Source of the DNA: Verrucomicrobia bacterium TMED44
Lineage (GTDB): Bacteria; Verrucomicrobiota; Verrucomicrobiia; Opitutales; Seribacteraceae
Direction: 5' to 3'
NCBI GenBank assembly: GCA_002168015.1
Contig: NHCX01000128.1
Span: 1 to 5,740, forward strand
Length of the DNA: 5,740 bases
Shown here: positions 1 to 5,217 of the stretch, in pieces
Layout: the number at the start of each line of letters is the position of its first letter
How positions within the stretch are numbered: the stretch's first letter is position 1
Notes under the pieces: generated by a model
Database searches by the model: none
What the model was told of the DNA's origin: nothing
What the model saw: only the letters and a program-made list of their open reading frames with translations
Made by a program: the position numbers and the translations under genes

Positions 1-615
1 CTTGATCCATTTACCAGTCACGGCCACGACGGAATTCTTAGTGCATCTGGTAAAGTTGATAATGATCTAACCATTGAAATGTTGTGCAAGTCTGCCTTAA
101 TTGCAGCTCAGTCAGGTTTTGATGTTGTCGCCCCTTCTGACATGATGGATGGAAGAGTCGCCGAAATCAGAAACGCATTAGACAAAAATGGTTTTCATGA
201 TGTCGCCATTCTTTCTTACTCTGCCAAATTTTGCTCTTCTTATTACGGGCCGTTTCGTGATGCTATTGCATCATCTCAAAATAAACCCATAGATAAATCC
301 GGTTATCAACTAGATCCGGCCAATTTTCGTGAGGCCATGCTCGAGCTTAGGCTTGATGAACAAGAAGGTGCCGACATTCTAATGATAAAACCTGCCGAAC
401 CATATTTGGATGTTATCAAAGCGGCTAAAGAAAAGTTTTCTTTACCCATTGCCGCTTATCAAGTTTCTGGAGAATATTCACGCATATGGGCTGCCGGTAA
501 ATTGGGATGGCTAGATGTAGATAAATGTGCTCATGAATCTCTTACATGCATTAAAAGAGCAGGGGCTGATTTAATTCTGACTTATTTTGCGGAGAGAATA
601 GCCAAGTCCCTTTAA
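1..615 (+). CDS. hemB: Delta-aminolevulinic acid dehydratase (porphobilinogen synthase), 5'-truncated
   Basis: This cytoplasmic enzyme condenses two 5-aminolevulinate molecules to porphobilinogen in heme/tetrapyrrole synthesis. The frame is open from base 1, so the 204 visible residues are the C-terminal part of a protein that is usually about 320-340 residues; roughly the first 120 lie outside the window. The fragment opens with LDPFTSHGHDG, the metal-site segment. Asp stands where zinc enzymes have Cys, which is the Mg/K-dependent, Zn-independent type known from Pseudomonas and plants. The two Schiff-base lysines are visible: Lys76 of the fragment in SYSAKF (codon 226-228) and Lys130 in LMIKPAEPY (codon 388-390). 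The motifs VAPSDMMDGRV and AAYQVSGEY are also intact. The ATG at 79 is internal and is not the start. The stop codon overlaps the stop of the convergent acidic-protein gene. Identification is secure; promoter and start are not in view. Confidence 0.97.
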   Translation, partial: LDPFTSHGHDGILSASGKVDNDLTIEMLCKSALIAAQSGFDVVAPSDMMDGRVAEIRNALDKNGFHDVAILSYSAKFCSSYYGPFRDAIASSQNKPIDKSGYQLDPANFREAMLELRLDEQEGADILMIKPAEPYLDVIKAAKEKFSLPIAAYQVSGEYSRIWAAGKLGWLDVDKCAHESLTCIKRAGADLILTYFAERIAKSL

Positions 616-1346
616 CCTTGTTCGTCAGGGGCACCTCCTTCGTAAGGCGTAGCTTCTTTCTCCTTGTCTTCCTCCTCTTCCCATTTGAGATCTTCATTAG
701 GTAATAATTTTTCCTCTTTGTCAGATACATCTACAAGCTCTTCATCTAAATCTGAATAATCATCTTCGTTTTCGCCTTTGTCGTCTCCATCAAGATCTGC
801 ATCTATAGCAAAGCCATCAGGAACAAATTCAAGAATAGAAATAAGTTCAACACTGAAATGGCTCCTTCTGCCTTCAAGAAAATCATTGTTGTTTTTTTCT
901 GATAATACCTCCTCCATCTCTTCTTGGGTGAAAGGTTCTACAAATTCGATTAACTCATTAAGCATCGTAACCCTAATTTGAGAAACGTGGTTCAGGAAAT
1001 CTGCATAGGGCCCTTTTTCCTCGTCTAATACATCAGGCAATGCGAAAAGCATATCTTCAGCTTTTAGCAGTGAATCCCGTACCCGAACTAGTTTAATTTT
1101 TCCGCCTTTCAGTTCTTCTTTTATTTCAAATGTGAAAAACGCATCATCAACGATTTGCGAATCTAAACCAAATTCACCCATTGAATCCAGTAATTCATTT
1201 ATGTGCAGAAACTGTTTAGGATCAATGATTCCTAAATCATCCGCATCCCAATTTTCTTTATCACTTATCTCGTCTATCCACCAATTTTCATCATCGGATA
1301 AACGGACTATACACCACTCTAAACTAGGTCCTGTTTTTTTTGTCAT
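612..1346 (-). CDS. Uncharacterised acidic protein with Asp/Glu-rich C-terminal tail
   Basis: I do not recognise the family. The 244-residue product has no signal peptide or membrane segment, so it is probably cytoplasmic. Residues 1-60 carry a Trp-rich patch (LEWCIVRL, then NWWIDEI and ENWDADD). Residues 60-180 look like a mixed alpha/beta domain with helical stretches such as TMLNELIEFVEPFTQEEM. From about residue 181 the chain becomes low-complexity: by my count 29 of the last 64 residues are Asp or Glu, including an EEEED run near residue 223. The protein begins MTKKTGP; the ATG is preceded by AAGG at a good distance, one of the few Shine-Dalgarno-like sites here, which supports this start. 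It is divergent from pyrD and convergent with hemB, sharing the bases TTAA at their stops. The intact 735-base frame, a plausible promoter and the close packing argue for a real gene. The tail could bind cations or a basic partner, but that is a guess. Confidence 0.8.
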   Translation of the reverse strand: MTKKTGPSLEWCIVRLSDDENWWIDEISDKENWDADDLGIIDPKQFLHINELLDSMGEFGLDSQIVDDAFFTFEIKEELKGGKIKLVRVRDSLLKAEDMLFALPDVLDEEKGPYADFLNHVSQIRVTMLNELIEFVEPFTQEEMEEVLSEKNNNDFLEGRRSHFSVELISILEFVPDGFAIDADLDGDDKGENEDDYSDLDEELVDVSDKEEKLLPNEDLKWEEEEDKEKEATPYEGGAPDEQG

Positions 1347-1353
1347 TGGATTG

Positions 1354-1357
1354 CCTT
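1354..1357 (-). promoter_or_regulatory. Shine-Dalgarno-like AAGG for the acidic-protein gene
   Basis: On the - strand AAGG sits seven bases before the ATG at 1346, normal spacing for a ribosome binding site. It supports that ATG as the start and stands out because pyrD, the MORN-protein gene, the 377-residue gene and tsaE have no such purine run. Four bases is a short match and could be chance. Confidence 0.45.
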
Positions 1358-1370
1358 AAGCTTCAAATCA

Positions 1371-1450
1371 TTTTGAATGTCAACTCACTTGTTATAATTT
1401 TAATAATATTCCCGGCAAAACTTTCTGTCTTATCGTAGCACTTTTATAAT
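1371..1450 (+). promoter_or_regulatory. Upstream region of pyrD with two TATAAT boxes
   Basis: The gap between the divergent genes is only 104 bases and holds two perfect TATAAT hexamers on the + strand, at 1393-1398 and 1445-1450. The first has only a weak -35 (TTTTGA, 1371-1376, 16-base spacer) and would give a leader of about 45 bases. The second abuts the pyrD ATG, so transcription from it would start inside the gene. The first is the likelier pyrD promoter. No Shine-Dalgarno sequence, pyrimidine-sensing attenuator or terminator hairpin is visible. Confidence 0.35.
1391..1418 (-). promoter_or_regulatory. Candidate sigma-70 promoter for the acidic-protein gene
   Basis: On the - strand TTGCCG (1418-1413) and TATAAC (1396-1391) are separated by 16 bases. 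The predicted start near 1384 gives a leader of about 38 bases that contains the AAGG site. A rival is a perfect TTGACA at 1383-1378 followed after 17 bases by CTTAAG, a poor -10 that would leave almost no leader. The -10 overlaps a TATAAT on the opposite strand, so the two divergent promoters may exclude each other. Confidence 0.4.
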
Positions 1451-2509
1451 ATGAATGATATTTACAAGATATTGGTAAGACCTCTGTTTTTCCGGATGAA
1501 TGCAGAGAATGCTCACAATGTTGCATGCAGTCTCTTATCGTGGATAGAAAAGTTCCCCGTTTTGCGCAAGGCAATAGAATCCTTAATTAACGCCCCCACA
1601 GATCCAATCACTGCATTTGGTGTAAAATTTCCTAATTCAATTGGTCTAGCAGCTGGCTTTGATAAAGATGGACAATTCCCTGGTGTATGCAGTGCTCTTG
1701 GCTTTGGCCATATGGAAGTCGGTACAGTTACGCCCAAACCTCAACCAGGAAACCCTACGCCCAGACTATTTCGTTTAGTGAATGAAGAGTCTATCATCAA
1801 CCGAATGGGGTTTAACAACCATGGAGCAGAAGCTATGTGTCGCCGGATTGCCAGAACCTACCCTAAAGGCCAACGCAATTCACCTCTTGGCGTTAACATC
1901 GGAAAAGCTAAAGTTACTCCTCTTTCTGAAACACTCGATGATTATTTGTTTTCCCTAGAAACCTTAGCTGAAATTGCTGATTATTTTACAATTAATATTA
2001 GCTCTCCAAATACACCCGGATTAAGAGAATTCCATAAAAAAGAATTTCTCGAACCACTCCTTCGTGGTATCAACCAAAAAAATATATCCTTGGCTAAAAG
2101 TAATGATCGAACGGAGGTACCGTGCTTGCTAAAAGTCTCTCCAGATGAATCATTCAGTTCACTGGAAAAAATTCTAGAAATTGCTACAGACAATAATGTT
2201 AAAGGTTTAGTAGCTACTAATACTAGCGTTGGCAGGGAAAAAGGAATTGTGCATCCCGAGGAAGGAGGCTTAAGCGGAAAAGCAATTGAAGATAAATCTT
2301 TACAAGTGATTAAATTTCTTCACCGCCAATCAAATGGCAAAATGCCCATAATTGGAGTGGGGGGAATTTCAGATGTAAACTCTGCGGCAAGAAAGATGGA
2401 TGCAGGTGCAATTCTTGTCCAACTTTACACTGGATTCGTGTATGAGGGCCCTTTCTTACCAAAAAATATTCTGAAGGGGATCAGAAAAAGAGATTCTTGG
2501 ACAACTTAA
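1451..2509 (+). CDS. pyrD: Dihydroorotate dehydrogenase (quinone), class 2
   Basis: The FMN enzyme oxidises dihydroorotate to orotate in de novo UMP synthesis and passes electrons to membrane quinone. The 352-residue length fits class 2. Residues 1-45 form the N-terminal helical extension typical of this class (PLFFRMNAENAHNVA, like the PERAH region of E. coli PyrD), which attaches the protein peripherally to the inner membrane. The barrel follows: GLAAGFDKDG (65-74), EVGTVTPKPQPGNPTPR (89-105), NRMGFNN (117-123), GVNIGKAK (147-154), NISSPNTPGLR (182-192, with Ser185 the expected catalytic base as in class 2 enzymes), LKVSPD (227-232), NTSVGRE (257-263) and the phosphate-binding GVGGISD (302-308) with QLYTGFVYEGP (324-334). 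The ATG at 1451 is chosen because the N-terminal extension would be cut by the next Met, residue 16. It lacks a Shine-Dalgarno sequence. All key motifs are intact. Confidence 0.97.
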   Translation: MNDIYKILVRPLFFRMNAENAHNVACSLLSWIEKFPVLRKAIESLINAPTDPITAFGVKFPNSIGLAAGFDKDGQFPGVCSALGFGHMEVGTVTPKPQPGNPTPRLFRLVNEESIINRMGFNNHGAEAMCRRIARTYPKGQRNSPLGVNIGKAKVTPLSETLDDYLFSLETLAEIADYFTINISSPNTPGLREFHKKEFLEPLLRGINQKNISLAKSNDRTEVPCLLKVSPDESFSSLEKILEIATDNNVKGLVATNTSVGREKGIVHPEEGGLSGKAIEDKSLQVIKFLHRQSNGKMPIIGVGGISDVNSAARKMDAGAILVQLYTGFVYEGPFLPKNILKGIRKRDSWTT

Positions 2510-2513
2510 TTCA

Positions 2514-2542
2514 TTGAGTCTCATCAATATTTTACCTATTAT
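2514..2542 (+). promoter_or_regulatory. Candidate sigma-70 promoter for the MORN-repeat protein gene
   Basis: TTGAGT (2514-2519) and TATTAT (2537-2542) are separated by exactly 17 bases, a good match to the sigma-70 consensus, in the 47-base gap after pyrD. Transcription would start near 2549, leaving a leader of only about 8 bases with no ribosome binding site, so the mRNA would be nearly leaderless. It also implies that the gene need not rely on read-through from pyrD. Confidence 0.5.
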
Positions 2543-2556
2543 TATTTATACATTCG

Positions 2557-3525
2557 ATGAAGAAGCTTATTTTGGTCACACTGTTAACTTTTATAATCAG
2601 CATCGGTTTAAGTTTTCTGACCTTATTTGAAGGAGATATTAATCAGGTTTCTGTATGGTGGGGAAAATGGTCTAGAGATAGTGCGAGCTTGCCATTCAGT
2701 CCATACAAAGAGAGACGAGAAAATTCTGCTGATTTTGAGCTGCACAGTGCAAATAAAATAATTTTATCTGATGAAAGATTATTTTGGAAAGGAGACGGGG
2801 CCAAGTGCTTACCTGAACTTACAAAAGGAGACGATCTTGCGAATATTATCATTACGGATGGTGGATCTGGTTACTCTAGCTCAGTAATTGCTGAAGTAAT
2901 TGGAGCAAATGCAAAAGAATTTACTATTGGTAAAGTTCAGGTAATTGGTGGCTCCATATCAAAAATAAATATTCTCAAATCTGCGAAATGGTCTAAAGTA
3001 CCTTTGGCCTTTATAAGAGGCGAAGAAAAACCTTTTAGCGGGACTATTGAATCCACTTTTCCCTCAGGTCAAATTTTAGAAGAAACAAACTACCTATCTG
3101 GGAAAATTCATGGAAAAACAATCAGATACGATAGGTCTGGAATACCTGTAGCAAATAAAGATTATGTTCATGGCCAAAAACATGGAACTCACATTTTTTG
3201 GTACCCCAAAACTGTGGAACCCTCTGATTATAAACCACAACTTAGTGCTGAAGGTGATGTATTACCTTCCCTATGGACATACCTACAATCTGAAGCCAAG
3301 GAAAAATTTAAAACAAAATACGGTAATCACGAATCTAACAAATGGATTACCGATAATTACAAACTCAAAGGAGGATCTTTTCAGGTAAAACTTCTTGAGC
3401 ATTGGAAAGATAACCGCAAACATGGTTTATTCGAGGGATTTGATGAATTCTCAAACAAAACATTTAAAGATGAATTTAAGAACGGGTTAAGAATCAAACA
3501 CCAAATATTTGACAAACAAATATAA
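2557..3525 (+). CDS. Membrane-anchored or secreted protein with GGSGY segment and YwqK/MORN_2-like repeats
   Basis: The function is unknown; the architecture is readable. Residues 1-3 are MKK, followed by a hydrophobic stretch to about residue 24 (LILVTLLTFIISIGLSFLTLF), which is an uncleaved anchor or a signal peptide; no lipobox Cys is seen. Residues 25-90 are unassigned and contain the aromatic patch VWWGKW. Residues 96-140 look like the beta-type repeat recurring in secreted proteins of aquatic bacteria (ITDGGSGYSS, then a GGSISKINI strand). Residues 160-215 hold two MORN_2-like units of the YwqK type (PSGQILEETNYLSGKIHG and SGIPVANKDYVHGQKHG). A third, degenerate unit lies near 280-312 (WKDNRKHGLFEGF, then DEFKNGLR). 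YwqK-like proteins are often labelled antitoxins, but no toxin partner is present and the export signal argues against that role. The stop lies two bases before the convergent tRNA. The start has no Shine-Dalgarno sequence but matches the signal-peptide N-terminus. Confidence 0.85.
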   Translation: MKKLILVTLLTFIISIGLSFLTLFEGDINQVSVWWGKWSRDSASLPFSPYKERRENSADFELHSANKIILSDERLFWKGDGAKCLPELTKGDDLANIIITDGGSGYSSSVIAEVIGANAKEFTIGKVQVIGGSISKINILKSAKWSKVPLAFIRGEEKPFSGTIESTFPSGQILEETNYLSGKIHGKTIRYDRSGIPVANKDYVHGQKHGTHIFWYPKTVEPSDYKPQLSAEGDVLPSLWTYLQSEAKEKFKTKYGNHESNKWITDNYKLKGGSFQVKLLEHWKDNRKHGLFEGFDEFSNKTFKDEFKNGLRIKHQIFDKQI

Positions 3526-3527
3526 AA

Positions 3528-3612
3528 TGGTGCTCAAGGGGGGGCTCGAACCCCCACGCCTTTCGGCACTAGATCCTTAGTCTAGCGCGTCTACCAATTC
3601 CGCCACCTGAGC
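3528..3612 (-). tRNA. tRNA-Leu, anticodon AAG
   Basis: The - strand folds into a complete class II tRNA of 85 bases with encoded CCA. The 7-bp acceptor pairs GCTCAGG with CTTGAGC (one G-T pair), with discriminator A73 as expected for leucine. The D arm is GCG/CGC around GAATTGGTAGA. The anticodon stem is CTAGA/TCTAG with loop CTAAGGA, so T33 is followed by AAG at positions 34-36. The long variable arm is GCC-GAAA-GGC. The T stem is GGGGG/CCCCC around TTCGAGC. The anticodon reads leucine CUU. Bacteria normally use GAG here, and aligned with an E. coli-type Leu(GAG) tRNA the body is similar with A at position 34 in place of G. The 3' end nearly touches the convergent MORN-protein gene, so transcripts of that gene could run antisense through it. 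Leucine identity is secure; wobble chemistry cannot be read from DNA. Confidence 0.96.
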
Positions 3613-3626
3613 ATGTTTAAAACTTC

Positions 3627-3654
3627 TAAATAGAAATAGAAACTTTACAACCAA
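3627..3654 (-). promoter_or_regulatory. Weak candidate promoter for tRNA-Leu
   Basis: On the - strand TTGGTT (3654-3649) and TATTTA (3632-3627) have a 16-base spacer and end 14 bases before the tRNA 5' end. Both boxes are imperfect in an AT-rich stretch where such matches are frequent. It lies in the 51-base gap shared with the divergent 377-residue gene, so that gene's promoter must overlap it or lie within the tRNA gene. Confidence 0.3.
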
Positions 3655-3663
3655 TAATTTTAA

Positions 3664-4797
3664 ATGACTGAAGAAGAAAAAACACCCTTAAACAGTCTGA
3701 CTGAATTAGATTTTCTGCCTGACTGGGATCATACGAATACATATCAAAAAAAGGAAAAACATCATCAAGATAGAAAAAAAGTCGTTCACAAAAAATCAAA
3801 ATATACAAAAAAAGAAAAAAACGAATTTGTATTTCAAGTTAGCATAAGCCAGATAGTAAACGAATCAGTAAAAAAACAACTACGATCTGATGCTATTACA
3901 AGGGATGTAGGTGTAATGGCTGCAGAAATTTTAAAACGGCAAGCATTTGCTTTAAAAGTTCAGTTTAAAGAACGAGACAAAAATTTTATTATCAATAAAA
4001 AAAATGGTGAAATATACTTGAACGAAGAAGATGCAATTACTGAACTAATTAAAGATTCAAAATTTGTTGAAATTAAAAAGGGTGAGAAAATACAGTTAAA
4101 AGGTAATTTTCAATATATATATAAATGTAATAAAACAGGAAACTTTTACCCACCAACTAGCCACGATGCTTTTGATAATTTGATCGAGACAACCCTAATG
4201 AAATCAAAAGTAAATTTCAGAAAAAAAGATTACATTGCATCATTATCTAAAAGTACCGACGCTGAAGAAATAAAAGTACTTCAAGAAACTGACCTTCACA
4301 AGACAACATTTTCAATGGATGAAACAAACCAATTCTTTTCGATGGATGCTCTGGTTAAATATTTAAAAGAAGTTAATTTTCAGAAATTCTTCACTAGAAG
4401 TAATACTATCAAACTTACAGCAAAATCAATCAATGATATCAGCAAATATTCCATTATCAAAAAAAACTTTTCTTTAATTTCAAAAGAACGAATAAAAAAC
4501 GACATAAGCAAAGTTTTACTGATTGCATTAAAAAGAGCCAATTTCCATACATTCATTTCAAAAAAGGTTATTTATATATCTGCATATAAACCGAAAAAAT
4601 ACATAGAAGAAGAGATGAATCAATGCTGTAAGCTAATAACTCAGAGATGCGGAAAGCAAGGGGCACCAATTAAGGAACTTTTAGGCGAGTATGAAAATTT
4701 CAAAAAGAAAAAGATCGAAATATTACAAGAAATTAAATGGCTTCTGAAGGAAGGAATTTTAAGACAATACTCAGATGGAAATGTTGAACTGACCTAA
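3664..4797 (+). CDS. Uncharacterised Lys-rich protein with GNF-KCxxTG-PPxxH segment and C-terminal winged-helix-like end
   Basis: I cannot name this 377-residue protein. It has no signal or membrane segment and is probably cytoplasmic and basic. Residues 14-21 form a short acidic-aromatic motif (ELDFLPDW). Residues 28-52 are a Lys/His-rich disordered linker, encoded by a cluster of A6-A7 runs. Residues 53-102 look helical. Residues 147-167 are the most distinctive: GNF, then KCNKTG, then PPTSH. Residues 210-310 are mixed. Residues 314-377 resemble a winged helix, with a helix LQEIKWLLKEGIL and a final hairpin around YSDGNVEL. From memory, large verrucomicrobial hypothetical proteins share this plan (acidic W motif, charged linker, GNF...C..SG...PPNYH, C-terminal helix-turn-helix-like end); I could not check that. 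A nucleic-acid role is an inference from the basic linker and the C-terminus. The start has no Shine-Dalgarno sequence; the 3' end overlaps tsaE by 27 bp, tail to tail. Confidence 0.8.
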   Translation: MTEEEKTPLNSLTELDFLPDWDHTNTYQKKEKHHQDRKKVVHKKSKYTKKEKNEFVFQVSISQIVNESVKKQLRSDAITRDVGVMAAEILKRQAFALKVQFKERDKNFIINKKNGEIYLNEEDAITELIKDSKFVEIKKGEKIQLKGNFQYIYKCNKTGNFYPPTSHDAFDNLIETTLMKSKVNFRKKDYIASLSKSTDAEEIKVLQETDLHKTTFSMDETNQFFSMDALVKYLKEVNFQKFFTRSNTIKLTAKSINDISKYSIIKKNFSLISKERIKNDISKVLLIALKRANFHTFISKKVIYISAYKPKKYIEEEMNQCCKLITQRCGKQGAPIKELLGEYENFKKKKIEILQEIKWLLKEGILRQYSDGNVELT

Positions 4798-5217
4798 CTT
4801 GTACAACATCAGTCTACGATTAAGCTTAGTAGTTAATTCGATTTTTAAAAAAAACTGAGGAACTTCAATTTGGAAAAAACATTTGCTCCATTCAAGAAGT
4901 ATAACCGAGCTATCATCAATTAGATCATATATATTTGAAAAAAAAAATTCGTCCTGCTTTTCTATATTATAAAAGTCACAATGAATAAATTTCGGCAACC
5001 CATCATGCAATGATATCTTTGAGAAGGAGTTACTTACAATGTCATTGCTGTTATAATACTTTCCAATACATCGTGATATAAATGTTTTACCGGACCCCAT
5101 TTGTCCATCTATATAAATAACATATGGAAAAACTATGGGTAAAACCCTCGTTTTAATAATACTAGTTGTATCTTCAGGACTTACACTAATTGCCTTCCAT
5201 AATAATTCAGGGATCAT
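4771..5217 (-). CDS. tsaE: tRNA threonylcarbamoyladenosine biosynthesis ATPase TsaE
   Basis: TsaE is the small P-loop ATPase that works with TsaB and TsaD to place the threonylcarbamoyl group on A37 of ANN-reading tRNAs (t6A); it is cytoplasmic and core in most bacteria. The 148 residues match the family's usual length. Visible in order: an N-terminal helix start (SPEDTTSI, 13-20); the Walker A loop GQMGSGKT (38-45, bases 5083-5106); SNSF (62-65) at the position of the usual SPTF switch; HCDFYNI (79-85) for the family's H-D-L-Y-R-L metal-binding segment; VILLEW (105-110) with the conserved Glu-Trp; and RRLMLY near the end. The sequence diverges (Asn for Pro in SPTF, Asn for Arg in DLYR) but keeps the key residues. 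Its ATG lies inside the end of the CPBP gene (11-bp overlap) with no Shine-Dalgarno, suggesting translational coupling. A run of ten T encodes Phe91-93; the frame is intact across it. Confidence 0.9.
   Translation of the reverse strand: MIPELLWKAISVSPEDTTSIIKTRVLPIVFPYVIYIDGQMGSGKTFISRCIGKYYNSNDIVSNSFSKISLHDGLPKFIHCDFYNIEKQDEFFFSNIYDLIDDSSVILLEWSKCFFQIEVPQFFLKIELTTKLNRRLMLYKLGQFNISI
4817..4846 (+). terminator. Weak candidate intrinsic terminator after the 377-residue gene
   Basis: CGATTAA (4817-4823) can pair with TTAATTCG (4833-4840) with one bulged T, around a 9-base loop, followed by ATTTTT. It lies 20 bases after the stop and inside the convergent tsaE coding sequence. Only two G-C pairs support the stem, so it may be chance in AT-rich DNA. 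Confidence 0.22.

Noticed and set aside
762..803. EF-hand-like calcium loop in the acidic tail (DADLDGDD).
   Set aside because: The spacing begins correctly, but the expected hydrophobic residue at position 8 and Glu at position 12 are missing; it is better read as low-complexity acidic sequence.
778..1359. Short + strand frames opposite the acidic-protein gene.
   Set aside because: They are Ser-rich shadows of the acidic codons on the other strand, with no recognisable motif or start signal.
2513..2532. ATTGA/TCAAT hairpin followed by ATTTT as a pyrD terminator.
   Set aside because: The stem is only five AT-rich pairs and overlaps a better-supported promoter -35 box.
3505..3523. ATATTTG/CAAATAT hairpin as a terminator for the MORN-protein gene or the tRNA.
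   Set aside because: It has one G-C pair and no T-run following it on either strand.
2557..3525. Toxin-antitoxin system based on YwqK-like repeats.
   Set aside because: No toxin gene is adjacent and the protein has an export-type N-terminus; the repeat alone does not establish antitoxin function.
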